From: Runella defluvii
GTDB taxonomy: Bacteria; Bacteroidota; Bacteroidia; Cytophagales; Spirosomataceae
Assembly (NCBI RefSeq): GCF_014195535.1
Contig: NZ_JACIBY010000008.1
Location: 247,987-311,986 of the forward strand
Direction of reading: 5' to 3'
DNA length: 64,000 nt
Positions within the stretch are counted from its first letter, which is position 1; each line of letters starts with the position of its first letter. A model generated the notes under the pieces. The model was not told the DNA's origin. It made no database searches and worked only from the letters and a program-made list of their open reading frames with translations. The position numbers and the translations under genes were made by a program. Shown one piece after another: positions 1 through 8,554 of the stretch.

Positions 1-232
1 ACGCTAAAATAGCGAGGGTGATAGCCAACGTACTCGGAAGTCCCTTTTTTTCGAGCCATTGGGTAAGGGGAAACATGGCCATCGACAAAATGATGGAGAA
101 GAGCAGCAGGGTAACAATAGACCCCAAAATATGCATCCAGTACACCAATAATGTGACACTGAGCAATACGAAACCCAAACGGGCAACGTACGGAAGCTGA
201 AACGCGGTAGGAGGTGTTGTAGTCGGTGGCAT
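1..232 (-). CDS. AI-2E family transporter, N-terminal part (runs off the left edge)
   Basis: Reading the minus strand from an ATG at 232 gives MPPTTTPPTAFQLPYVARLG followed by a hydrophobic stretch and then a segment resembling FPLTQWLEKKGLPSTLAI. Two closely spaced N-terminal membrane helices followed by a 'P-x-x-x-W-L-x-x-K-G-L-P' segment are typical of the AI-2E/PerM family of polytopic permeases, whose substrates are mostly unknown. Only about 77 residues are inside the window, so the rest of the family domain cannot be checked. It follows ruvC on the same strand after about 150 bp that contain an inverted repeat, so it is probably transcribed separately. Family call is from residue pattern only. 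Confidence 0.7.
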   Translation of the reverse strand, partial: MPPTTTPPTAFQLPYVARLGFVLLSVTLLVYWMHILGSIVTLLLFSIILSMAMFPLTQWLEKKGLPSTLAITLAILA

Positions 233-315
233 ACGAGTAAAGGTTAAAAGACCTGTACTATACGCTTAAATCATTGTTCCAGTGGTTCGTGTGGCGAGTT
301 CGTAGATGTTTTTCC

Positions 316-374
316 CCACCTTCCCGAAAGTTTCAAACTTTCGGGAAGGTAGCTGTTAACTTTCGGGAAGGTGG
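316..374. repeat. Three-armed inverted repeat between ruvC and the AI-2E gene
   Basis: The left arm at 316-332 can pair with either of two right arms. The inner one, 335-350, gives about 16 bp around a single central base. The outer one, 358-374, gives 17 perfect bp. The two right arms are direct copies of each other (core CTTTCGGGAAGGT), so two mutually exclusive hairpins are possible. It lies just past the ruvC stop codon and could end ruvC transcription, although there is no long T run in the right place. It may instead be an intergenic repeat element. Confidence 0.6.
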
Positions 375-380
375 AAAAAA

Positions 381-968
381 TTACTTGATTCGTCCTGGAT
401 TTTCGCTGGCAAAGGCTGACCAACCGCCTTTTTTTGCGCCTTTCTTTTTGGCTGCTGCCGATGGTAGGGCGTTGGCGTGGTAATGATGGCAAATCGCGAT
501 GGCGACGGCGTCGGTGGCGTCGAGGTATTCGGGTTGTAGTGGCATTTTTAGGATACTTTCCAACATAAAAGCCACTTGTTCTTTAGACGCATTGCCGTTG
601 CCCGTTACCGACATTTTTACGGTCTTGGGCGAATATTCCACAATCGGAATGTTTCGGTTGAGCGCAGCGGCCATCGCTACACCCTGAGCACGCCCCAATT
701 TGAGCATCGACTGGGGATTTTTTCCGTAAAAAGGGTCTTCGACGGCCATTTCATCGGGCAAAAATTCCTCGATAAGTTGGGTGATACGGTCAAAAATTTT
801 CTTCAGTTTTAGTTCATGGCTACTATATTTGTCGAGTTTTAGGACGCCGTATTGAAGTAAGTCGATACGAGCACCGATAATACGAATGACACCGTATCCT
901 GCAATACGGGTTCCAGGGTCAATCCCTAAAATAATTTTTTCAGTCAGATTTGATTGTTGATCTTGCAT
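381..968 (-). CDS. ruvC: Crossover junction endodeoxyribonuclease RuvC
   Basis: RuvC resolves Holliday junctions together with RuvAB by symmetric strand cleavage. The 195-residue product starts MQDQQSNLTEK and carries the first catalytic Asp in ILGIDPGTRIAGYG (about residue 17), the second acidic site in MAVEDPFYGKNPQSMLKLG, and the C-terminal acidic pair in YLDATDAVAIAICHHY. It is slightly longer than typical RuvC because of a lysine-rich tail. The ATG at 968 was chosen over an upstream in-frame ATG because the RNase H fold begins right after it. This ATG overlaps the start codon of the divergent gene on the plus strand. No ruvA or ruvB is adjacent. Confidence 0.95.
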   Translation of the reverse strand: MQDQQSNLTEKIILGIDPGTRIAGYGVIRIIGARIDLLQYGVLKLDKYSSHELKLKKIFDRITQLIEEFLPDEMAVEDPFYGKNPQSMLKLGRAQGVAMAAALNRNIPIVEYSPKTVKMSVTGNGNASKEQVAFMLESILKMPLQPEYLDATDAVAIAICHHYHANALPSAAAKKKGAKKGGWSAFASENPGRIK

Positions 969-1965
969 GACGCAAAGTAACAGCCCTTCGTGGTTTTCTC
1001 GGCTTTCTTCGCTCAAAAAAATCACTTGGGTGTTCAAATGGCTCCTTTTTTTGGGGATGCTGCTCTACCTTTACGTCAGTGTGGAGGCCAAAGGACAAAG
1101 TTTGGGGGAAGTATATCGGCTTCTGCGTTTTCATTTGCAGCAAGGGCATTGGGGAATCCTCGGATTCGCCCTTTTTCTGACCCCCATCAACTGGGCTTGC
1201 GAAAGCCGTAAATGGCAACTTTTGGCCCAAAAAATCGAAAAAATCAGCTTTGGACAAGCCTTTCAAGGGGTGCTTTCGGGACTTGCACTGGGGTTTTTGA
1301 TGCCCAACAACGTCGGTGATGCGGCAGGAAGGGTACTTTCGTTACAAAGTCACCAACGCCTGTCGGGGGTAGGGGCGGCACTGCTTTCCAATGGATTACA
1401 GTTTTTTGTGTCCTTGTTTTTTGGTACGTTGGGTTGGGGTTTTTGGGTATATCATCAAGCTACTTTACAACAATGGCCGCAGCTATTGCTTCTGCTGGTT
1501 TTGGTGATGACCCTTGTTTTTGGCGTGGTATTGATGGCCAAACGCGGCGAAGCCGAGCAATTTTTGGTTCGTTTTCGATTGTTTCGATGGGTGGATCCTT
1601 ACGTAAAAGTCATTGCCGAATATACACTATCCGAAATTGGCCAAGCGTTTCGTTGGGCAATCCTGCGTTATGGCGTTTTTACCCTTCAGTTTGCGTTGCT
1701 ACTTTGGCTTTTTGAGGTAAATCTCCCTTTAGATGTTGCCATAGCGGGTATATTTCTGGTATTTTTTGCCAAAACCCTCATTCCTGCCCTCAATTTTTTG
1801 GGCGATTTGGGTATTCGAGAAGCTTCTTCCCTTTACGTTTTTAGCTTTTACGACGTCGAACCCGCGCGTATTTTAGCAGTAACGCTGACGCTTTGGTGTA
1901 TGAATATCCTTCTTCCTGTACTGATAGGAACGGTTTGGACTTTTAAACTAAAATGGTGGAATTGA
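967..1965 (+). CDS. Lysylphosphatidylglycerol synthase/flippase-like integral membrane protein
   Basis: A 332-residue protein with about eight hydrophobic segments, starting around residue 24 (WLLFLGMLLYLYVSVEAKG). Motifs such as LGFLMPNNVGDAAGRVLSL (about 110-130) and ALNFLGDLGIREASSLYVF (about 275-295) match the UPF0104/LPG-synthase transmembrane (flippase-like) family, in which 'P...GDAxR' and 'G..GxREA' segments recur. The soluble synthase domain of MprF is absent, so lipid or polyprenyl-linked substrate handling is only a family-based guess. The ATG at 967-969 shares two bases with the ruvC start codon on the other strand. The gene converges on nuoM, separated by a hairpin region. Confidence 0.75.
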   Translation: MTQSNSPSWFSRLSSLKKITWVFKWLLFLGMLLYLYVSVEAKGQSLGEVYRLLRFHLQQGHWGILGFALFLTPINWACESRKWQLLAQKIEKISFGQAFQGVLSGLALGFLMPNNVGDAAGRVLSLQSHQRLSGVGAALLSNGLQFFVSLFFGTLGWGFWVYHQATLQQWPQLLLLLVLVMTLVFGVVLMAKRGEAEQFLVRFRLFRWVDPYVKVIAEYTLSEIGQAFRWAILRYGVFTLQFALLLWLFEVNLPLDVAIAGIFLVFFAKTLIPALNFLGDLGIREASSLYVFSFYDVEPARILAVTLTLWCMNILLPVLIGTVWTFKLKWWN

Positions 1966-1977
1966 GGGCATATGTGA

Positions 1978-2040
1978 GTCAGGTTGCTCACAACCTGACC
2001 AACGTATTGTTCTGATTGTGTTAAGGGTTGCTCACAACCT
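1978..2040. terminator. Two CTCA-loop hairpins between convergent genes
   Basis: A perfect 9-bp stem GTCAGGTTG (1978-1986) pairs with CAACCTGAC (1991-1999) around the loop CTCA. A second, weaker hairpin has GGTTG (2026-2030), the loop CTCA (2031-2034) and CAACC (2035-2039). They sit between the convergent stops of the flippase-like gene (1965) and nuoM (2049), where a two-way terminator would be expected, but there is no U tract. The same constant loop appears at 37.5 and 55.4 kb, so they also belong to a dispersed hairpin family. Confidence 0.6.
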
Positions 2041-2048
2041 ACCCCTGT

Positions 2049-3635
2049 TTATTCAAAAACCTTGAGCAATTGACTCACTGTTTTGTCCGAAAGCTGGAAG
2101 AGGCTATTGGGCAAAATCCCGATGAGGAACGCCAACAATCCAAGCGGCACCAACATCCATTTTTCACGTGCATCGAGGTCATACAAAACCGCCAAATCGT
2201 CTTGATTTTTGGCCCATAATTTCCCCAAAAACATCCGTTGGAGTGTCCATAAGAAATAAGCGGCGGCTAAAATAATGCCTACGGTGCCAAGGGCTGCTAC
2301 CCAAGTTGGAACTACTGCCGATTTGAAACCTCCCATGAGGGTGAATAATTCGCCCACAAAGCCCGAAAAACCTGGCAAACCCAGCGAAGCAAAGAAGGCC
2401 ACTCCCGTAAGTACAGTATAAACAGGCATTGGGCCAATCAGCCCACGGTAGCTGTCGATGAGGCGGTTGTGGGTACGGTCGTACAGGACGCCCACCACCA
2501 AAAATAACATGGCCGAAAGCACCCCGTGGCTTACCATTTGATAAATGGCACCGTTGATACCCTCCGACGTAAGCGAAGCAATTCCGAGTACGACAAAACC
2601 CATGTGCGACACCGACGAATAGGCAATCATTTTTTTAAGGTCGTTTTGGGCAAGGGCATTAAAACCGCCGTAAACAATGGAAATGACGCCCAAAAGTGCC
2701 AAGACGAAGGCATATTCATTGGCTGCATCAGGAAAAATAGGGTAGGCGATTCGCAACAAACCGTAGCCCCCAATTTTTAGCAAAATCCCCGCAAGCACCA
2801 CCGATACAGGCGTTGGGGCCTCTACGTGGGCGTCGGGTAGCCACGTGTGCAAAGGGACAATGGGAAGTTTGATGGCAAAACCAAGAAACAGCAACCAAAA
2901 GGCCAGCATCCGCGAAGGAATTCCAAATAAATAAACCTCGCCCGACAATGATAATAAGCTGTTGGGCAAGTAGTTGCGCATATCTGTCATGTAACGAAGG
3001 TCGAAGGTGTGTACCAACGTTTGGGTTAATTCTGACTCAACAGGGTCGATAACCGACAAATACAGCCCAATCATTACAATCAGAATGAGCAAAGAACCGA
3101 CAAGCGTATAAAGGAAAAACTTAATCGACGCATATTCGCGGCGGGGGCCTCCCCACAGCCCAATCAAAAAATACATGGGCAGGAGCATAAACTCAAAGAA
3201 GAGGAAAAATAAGAAGAAGTCAAGGGCGATAAAACATCCTGTAATACTGGTAGTTAACAGTAAATACAAGGAGAAATAAGCCTTCTCGCGTTTGTCAATA
3301 GTCCACGAAGAAATCGCTCCCACCAGCATGACGACCGACGTTAGTAAGACCATCGGAAAACTGATACCGTCAATTCCGAGCAGGTAATCAATAGAAACGG
3401 TGCCCATTTTGCCCAACGAAAGCGTAATCCAATCTGCTTTTTCTACAAATTGGGGGGCTGGGTTGGAAGGGTCGTACATGGCGTATAAAACCCCCGATAC
3501 AAGTACTTGACAAGCTGTAAAAAACAACGTAATCCATTTGTACGTGTGTTTGAAACGGTTAGAAATCAGGAGAATAGCAATCGTCCCTACTAAGGGGTGA
3601 AATACAAAAAAAGAAAGTAGATAAGGTATCTTCAT
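2049..3635 (-). CDS. nuoM: NADH-quinone oxidoreductase subunit M
   Basis: A 528-residue antiporter-like subunit of respiratory complex I. It has about 14 hydrophobic helices and the family signatures FFEFMLLPMYFLIGLWGG (about 145-165), KFFLYTLVGSLL, LPDAHVEAPTPVSVVLAG (central proton channel, with the conserved His, Glu and Pro) and IAYSSVSHMGFVVLGI. The conserved Glu in the FFEFM segment corresponds to the key NuoM glutamate. Length is usual for the family. It lies 9 bp after nuoL and is surely co-transcribed. Unusually, nuoN does not follow: the next gene is convergent. Confidence 0.95.
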   Translation of the reverse strand: MKIPYLLSFFVFHPLVGTIAILLISNRFKHTYKWITLFFTACQVLVSGVLYAMYDPSNPAPQFVEKADWITLSLGKMGTVSIDYLLGIDGISFPMVLLTSVVMLVGAISSWTIDKREKAYFSLYLLLTTSITGCFIALDFFLFFLFFEFMLLPMYFLIGLWGGPRREYASIKFFLYTLVGSLLILIVMIGLYLSVIDPVESELTQTLVHTFDLRYMTDMRNYLPNSLLSLSGEVYLFGIPSRMLAFWLLFLGFAIKLPIVPLHTWLPDAHVEAPTPVSVVLAGILLKIGGYGLLRIAYPIFPDAANEYAFVLALLGVISIVYGGFNALAQNDLKKMIAYSSVSHMGFVVLGIASLTSEGINGAIYQMVSHGVLSAMLFLVVGVLYDRTHNRLIDSYRGLIGPMPVYTVLTGVAFFASLGLPGFSGFVGELFTLMGGFKSAVVPTWVAALGTVGIILAAAYFLWTLQRMFLGKLWAKNQDDLAVLYDLDAREKWMLVPLGLLAFLIGILPNSLFQLSDKTVSQLLKVFE

Positions 3636-3644
3636 AACTTAGTT

Positions 3645-5639
3645 TCAGTGGAGTACCCACAGGATAACAGCGATAATTCCTACGAGAACGACTACAAAAT
3701 AAGATTGGGCTTGGCCGTTTTGGAGGTTGCGGGTTCGGCTGCCGACAAACCTTGCCAGCCAGGCCGCACCGTTGACTGCTCCATCGACGACCATTCGGTC
3801 AAAACGACCAATAATATGAGCGATAATGACGGTTAAATAAGCAAATCCATTGACGGTTACATCCACAATTTTACTATCGAGATGATACAGCCATTGTCCA
3901 ATTTTTTGGAGAGGACTTATTAAAAATAAAAACTGCTCCGTTTCGGGGTCATGCTCCCTCAGAATTTGGAGTTGATGCTTGACCGAATCCCACCCTTGTT
4001 CGTATGCTTTTTTGATGGCATCGTGCAAGGTTCCAAATTGCTGAACAAGAGATGGAATGTTGTGATTAAAAGTACAAATGTATCCCAAACTAATGCCTAT
4101 TGTTGCGACAATTATTGATAAAGTAGCAACAATAGTATGCCATTCATGGCTAACTTTGCTAGGAAAAAGTTGGAAAAACCAACCGTGTGCGGCGTCTAAA
4201 GGGTTGACTGAAAACCACACAAAAACCGACAATCCTGCCAACAAAACCATCGGGAGCTGCATGAGCTTATCGGCTTCGTGTATGTCAGGCGAGTGAACCA
4301 CCGTTCCGGAGGCAGGTCGGGATAGAAAGACCAAACGCCATTGTTTCGTAATATAAAAGGCCGTTAATCCAGCTGAGAGAAGCGCTGCAATGGGTAACAC
4401 GTACGCAATAGCAGTTCGTTGCGAAGCCCAGGCAAATGCTTCTACCAAAATCGCATCCTTCGATAAAAAGCCCGAAAAGAACGGTAAGCCTGCCAATGCA
4501 GCCGCGCAAATCGAATAAGCAATGAAGGTGATTTTCATTTTGGGGCGTAAATTACCCATTTGTCGCATGTCTTGTGTATGCACCGCGTGGATGACAGCTC
4601 CTGCGCACAAAAATAGCCCTGCTTTGAAAAAAGCGTGGGTTAGTAAGTGAAACAAAGCCGCTTCGCGCGCGCCAATCCCCATTCCGAGTACCATCAAACC
4701 TAATTGTGAAATGGTGGAGTAGGCCAAAAGTTTTTTGATGTCTGTTTGAAAAATGGCGCGATAAGCACCCATCACCATGGTAATTCCGCCAATGAGGGCG
4801 ATGATGGTAAGGGCATCGGGCGTCAATAAAAAATAAATTCTTGCTAACAAAAAAATCCCCGCTGCCACCATTGTTGCGGCGTGAATCAGTGCCGAAACGG
4901 GCGTTGGGCCTTCCATGGCATCGGGCAGCCAAGCCGAAAGGGGAAATTGTGCCGATTTTCCTACCGCTCCACAAAAAAGCAGCAAGCCAATGAGTGTCAA
5001 TTCATTATCAGAAACTGTAAACCGTAAACTGTTAACCGCCAACTGCGAATTTAGCACCGATAGTTCGCTCGTTCCGAAATACCAAAATAAGAGCAAAATT
5101 CCCATTAAAAAGCCTGCGTCGCCAATTCGGTTGAGGATAAAAGCTTTTTTTGCCGCCCAAACGGCTCGTGGTTTTTCGTACCAAAATCCAATTAATAAAT
5201 AGGAAGACAAACCCACTAATTCCCAACCTACGTACATTAGAAATAGGTTGCCAGCGAGCACAATCAATAACATCGAAAAGACAAACACGCCCAAAAAGGC
5301 AAAATACCGCCAACGACCCGCATCGTCGTGCATGTAGCTGATGGAGAAAAGCTGAACCAACAACGCCACAAAATGCACAAGAACAAGCATGATGAGCGTA
5401 AGGTTGTCGGTTTGAAGCGATAACGTAAATGATTTTTCTTTGAGCTGAAACCACTCAACGGCAAACTGCTGCGGAGCATGTACCCACGATTGAAACAGAT
5501 AAAGAGAGATACCAAGCCCGAGGAGAGAAACAAAGGATGCGACACAACCTGCCCAAGCATTGGCTTTTTTGCCTACTGACAACAGCCCGAGGCAACTAAC
5601 CAAGGGCAAAAAAAGAAGAATGAGTAGCTTTGAAAACAT
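3645..5639 (-). CDS. nuoL: NADH-quinone oxidoreductase subunit L
   Basis: A 664-residue proton-pumping membrane subunit of complex I. Signatures seen are MYVGWELVGLSSYLLIGFW (about 115-135), AAKKAFILNRIGDAGFLMG, LPDAMEGPTPVSALIHAATM (about 235-255) and KKLLAYSTISQLGLMVLG. The C-terminal ~100 residues contain the extra hydrophobic helix typical of NuoL. Between the segment ending WYFGTSELSVL and the following helix the protein has NSQLAVNSLRFTVSDNE, encoded by a word-like micro-repeat (5011-5054) that looks like an in-frame insertion. The first gene of a nuoL-nuoM pair; the other nuo genes are not in the window, and the upstream neighbour is divergent. Confidence 0.95.
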   Translation of the reverse strand: MFSKLLILLFLPLVSCLGLLSVGKKANAWAGCVASFVSLLGLGISLYLFQSWVHAPQQFAVEWFQLKEKSFTLSLQTDNLTLIMLVLVHFVALLVQLFSISYMHDDAGRWRYFAFLGVFVFSMLLIVLAGNLFLMYVGWELVGLSSYLLIGFWYEKPRAVWAAKKAFILNRIGDAGFLMGILLLFWYFGTSELSVLNSQLAVNSLRFTVSDNELTLIGLLLFCGAVGKSAQFPLSAWLPDAMEGPTPVSALIHAATMVAAGIFLLARIYFLLTPDALTIIALIGGITMVMGAYRAIFQTDIKKLLAYSTISQLGLMVLGMGIGAREAALFHLLTHAFFKAGLFLCAGAVIHAVHTQDMRQMGNLRPKMKITFIAYSICAAALAGLPFFSGFLSKDAILVEAFAWASQRTAIAYVLPIAALLSAGLTAFYITKQWRLVFLSRPASGTVVHSPDIHEADKLMQLPMVLLAGLSVFVWFSVNPLDAAHGWFFQLFPSKVSHEWHTIVATLSIIVATIGISLGYICTFNHNIPSLVQQFGTLHDAIKKAYEQGWDSVKHQLQILREHDPETEQFLFLISPLQKIGQWLYHLDSKIVDVTVNGFAYLTVIIAHIIGRFDRMVVDGAVNGAAWLARFVGSRTRNLQNGQAQSYFVVVLVGIIAVILWVLH
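5011..5054. repeat. Word-like micro-repeat inside nuoL
   Basis: The stretch is built from short related words (AACTGTAAAC, CGTAAACTG, TTAACCGCC, AACTGCG) and resembles sequences upstream of rsmI (28582-28609) and inside selD (26849-26880). It stays in frame with nuoL and encodes a loop between two membrane helices. It reads as a dispersed low-complexity repeat rather than ancestral nuoL sequence. Confidence 0.5.
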
Positions 5640-5825
5640 TCAAACGTTAGCCTTTTGCGAGGGCAAAAGTAAAAACTATCTGCCAACTTTCAGAAGTTTA
5701 CTGCAAAGCTGTTTCTAAAAATTCGCAGAAGAGTAATGATTTTGACTAAGTTTCTTTAATTTTCAACTGAATTTACTCGTATGTAGTACTACGAATCGCA
5801 AGTGGTGGTAAGGGAAATGGCTTTT

Positions 5826-7754
5826 ATGATAAAAAATGGACTTTTGTGGGTGGTATTTGTGCTGATGACGGCATCGTCGCTGGCGCAGAAGCCCGCTATT
5901 GAACGTCCTGACCCCCGAAAAACGACAAAAGTCAAAGACACAACGCGCGTTTCTCTGCCCATTGATAGCCTTTTTAAAGCGAAACTAGATGCCCCCACCG
6001 CCAAAGATACCGCCTTTGGGAAAACGGCTAAAAAGGTGATTCCCAAGACGTTTTACAATGTATTGTTTCGAGATATTGATCGGCACATCGACTCGGGACA
6101 AGTGGCCCAAATGGAACAAAATCCGCATTTGCCGTTTGCGGGTCGTTGGATTCGCGAAATCCATATCCATAGTTTAGATGTTTTTGGTTACAGTGTGCAT
6201 GATACCTTACAAGTACCAGGAAATTGGACCGAACGCACGGGAAATAAATTGCACCGAAGTACCCGCGAACGAACCATTTTAAGAAATTATCTTTTTTTTG
6301 AGGAAGGCGACGTTATTGATCCCGAAAAAATGCGCGACAATGAGCGTTATTTGCGTCAACAGGGAATTTTTCACGACGCACGCATTGTCATTGTACCCTT
6401 TCGCAATGCCAAAGATGCCGTCGATGTCCACGTTTATACCCAAGATTTGTGGTCGCTGCTGCCCGATGGGTCAGCCTCAAATTTTGATAATTTTACGATT
6501 GGCATAGAACAACGAAATTTTCGCGGCCTGGGGCAGTCGTTCAAAAATACGGTTTCGTACAACGGCCGCGACGAACGACAGCGTTTGGAATATGCTGGGC
6601 GCTATTTTATTCCTTCTTTTGGCAAAACGTTTGTGGCAGGGGAGGGGATACTCAACGTGCAGCGCGACCAAAAACAACTTTCTTTTAAAGCCTATCGTCC
6701 TTTCCTAACCCCCCAAATGAAATATGCGGGAGCCATCGAATTGGGATACTACAATCGTCGGTTGTTTGAATTTACCCTCGATTCCCTGACTGGGCGCTCC
6801 GTTAGGAATTATTTTTGGTCGCAATACGTATTGTTTGATGCGTGGATGGGACGCTCTTTTCGTATATTTTTTGGAGATGATAAACTGCGTGAACGGGCTC
6901 GGTTTGTGGTGGCTTTGCGGCATACTCGCCAATCTTTTTACAATCGTGACCGCAGCGTGACCGATAGTACCAACCAACTTTTCCAAAACACCCGCCCCAC
7001 TTTGTTGAGCATTGGGTATTCTAATCGCCGATATCAGCGCGATTTGCTTATCTATGGTTTTGGCCGAACTGAAGACGTACCTGTGGGAGATTTGGTGTCG
7101 TTTGTTTATGGCAGCGACCCTGCCGAATTGGGTGACCGAAAGTACATAGGTTTAAAATATTCAAGGGCGCGTTACATTAAAATTGGGTACTTATATAACC
7201 TTACTAACATCGGCACTTACATAAAAGATGGCGCTACCGAGCAAGGGGTTTTTAGCACCGAAAACAATTACTTTACTCCATTGCATCGCTTTGGAGGAGA
7301 ATGGTACGCGCGGCATTTTATCAACCTCAAATTTGCTTGGGGGTTCAATCGGTTTGCCAATGAATATTTTAACATAAGTGGCAACGAAGGCATTAGGGGT
7401 ATTTCCAGCGACGAGCTGCGCGGTACCCGAAAATTGGTCATTGGTGCGGAGACGGTTTTCTTTAGCCCTCTCAATTTTTTGGGTTTTAGGGTAGCACCTT
7501 TTACTTTTGCCGATTTGGGATGGACTGCCTTTAGTGGACAATACCTCTTCCGAAACAAACCTTTTGCTGGCTATGGACTCGGATTTAGGTTCCGAAACGA
7601 AAACCTGACGTTTACAACTTTTCAGGTTCGACTGAGTATTTATTCGGGAATCCCAGACATTGGGCAGCCATTTCGGGCCAATTTTGATGGAGTCCCACCG
7701 TTAAGATTTAGGGATTTCGATATTTCGGCTCCTGAAATCGTCCAGTTTAAGTAA
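5826..7754 (+). CDS. BamA/TamA (Omp85) family outer-membrane protein
   Basis: A 642-residue protein with a signal peptide (MIKNGLLWVVFVLMTASSLAQ). Residues about 100-215 look POTRA-like (WIREIHIHSLDVFG, then ERTILRNYLFFEEGDVI and RQQGIFHDARIVIVP). The rest is rich in alternating aromatic strands, with a C-terminal half typical of surface-antigen/Omp85 16-strand barrels (NEGIRGISSDELRGTRKLV, matching the conserved L6-loop region). It is shorter than BamA, which has five POTRA domains, so it is more likely an accessory Omp85 protein than the essential BamA. The ATG at 5826 was preferred to ATG 5817 because of spacing from AAGGGA at about 5809-5815. It stands alone and divergent from nuoL. Confidence 0.8.
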   Translation: MIKNGLLWVVFVLMTASSLAQKPAIERPDPRKTTKVKDTTRVSLPIDSLFKAKLDAPTAKDTAFGKTAKKVIPKTFYNVLFRDIDRHIDSGQVAQMEQNPHLPFAGRWIREIHIHSLDVFGYSVHDTLQVPGNWTERTGNKLHRSTRERTILRNYLFFEEGDVIDPEKMRDNERYLRQQGIFHDARIVIVPFRNAKDAVDVHVYTQDLWSLLPDGSASNFDNFTIGIEQRNFRGLGQSFKNTVSYNGRDERQRLEYAGRYFIPSFGKTFVAGEGILNVQRDQKQLSFKAYRPFLTPQMKYAGAIELGYYNRRLFEFTLDSLTGRSVRNYFWSQYVLFDAWMGRSFRIFFGDDKLRERARFVVALRHTRQSFYNRDRSVTDSTNQLFQNTRPTLLSIGYSNRRYQRDLLIYGFGRTEDVPVGDLVSFVYGSDPAELGDRKYIGLKYSRARYIKIGYLYNLTNIGTYIKDGATEQGVFSTENNYFTPLHRFGGEWYARHFINLKFAWGFNRFANEYFNISGNEGIRGISSDELRGTRKLVIGAETVFFSPLNFLGFRVAPFTFADLGWTAFSGQYLFRNKPFAGYGLGFRFRNENLTFTTFQVRLSIYSGIPDIGQPFRANFDGVPPLRFRDFDISAPEIVQFK

Positions 7755-7851
7755 AAAGAAAATAATTGTTGAAATTTTGTTAATTATCTAATTGGATGAT
7801 TATCAAAGAGATAAATTTTTATTTTCAATTTTTTCTAAAAAAATAAATTAA

Positions 7852-7888
7852 ATGTATTGACATATAATGTAAATACATCATATATTTG
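7852..7888 (+). promoter_or_regulatory. Promoter of the marR gene with an embedded 27-bp operator-like palindrome
   Basis: A Bacteroidota-type promoter is present: TTG at 7857-7859 and TATATTTG at 7881-7888 (perfect TAnnTTTG), 21 bp apart. An imperfect palindrome of 27 bp is centred at 7865: outer arms ATGTATT (7852-7858) and AATACAT (7872-7878), inner arms ACAT (7860-7863) and ATGT (7867-7870), all sharing one centre. It covers the -33 element and spacer, as expected for an autoregulatory MarR operator. Confidence 0.7.
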
Positions 7889-7913
7889 CAACGTCAAATA
7901 TGACACACGTACC

Positions 7914-8405
7914 ATGTCTATCGAAACTGACATCAAACAAACAAAGTTTAAAAACCCGTATCAGCGAGTCGCAATTAACTTGCTTTATACAACAAACTGG
8001 TTATCAAATAGTCAGGCTTGTCTATTGAAGCCCTACGATTTGACTCCTCAGCAATACAACGTATTACGCATATTGCGAGGTCAACATCCGAAGCCAGTAC
8101 GAGTAAATGACATCATTGAGCGGATGCTCGACAAAATGTCGAACGCGTCTCGCTTGGTGGATAAACTACTGGCAAAAGGCTATGTTCGTCGTACAGAATG
8201 CCCCAGCGACCGCCGAGCGGTAGATGTAGTAGTTACTGACGAAGGACTAAAGATTTTGTTGGAACTGGACAACATGCAACAAGAATGGGAAAACCAGTTG
8301 AAGCGGCTGACCGAAGAAGAAGCGAGCACACTAAGCGACTTGCTTGACCGCCTCCGAGGGTCATGCGCTGCTGAAGAAGGCCAGTGCCCATCTGTCGAAG
8401 AATAG
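7914..8405 (+). CDS. MarR family transcriptional regulator
   Basis: A 163-residue winged-helix regulator beginning MSIETDIKQTKFKNPYQRV. The core is canonical MarR: LTPQQYNVLRILRG, VNDIIERMLDKMSNASRLVDKLLAKGYVRR (recognition helix and wing approach), and the wing motif CPSDRRAVDVVVTDEG at about residues 95-110, with the conserved DxR. An upstream in-frame ATG at 7857 was rejected because it would lie inside the promoter. The gene precedes a yceI-family gene by about 150 bp on the same strand, and the two may form one regulated unit. The ligand is unknown. Confidence 0.9.
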   Translation: MSIETDIKQTKFKNPYQRVAINLLYTTNWLSNSQACLLKPYDLTPQQYNVLRILRGQHPKPVRVNDIIERMLDKMSNASRLVDKLLAKGYVRRTECPSDRRAVDVVVTDEGLKILLELDNMQQEWENQLKRLTEEEASTLSDLLDRLRGSCAAEEGQCPSVEE

Positions 8406-8554
8406 GTTGATGCGAACTAATTTTGCACATTTAACTGTTGTAAAATCAAAACCTATTAATTCGATAAACCTAGTTTATAATTAGTACATTTTTAACGTTT
8501 AAAACTTTCAAAATTCACAATAAACACTAATTTTTTTAACTACAATTAAGTACA

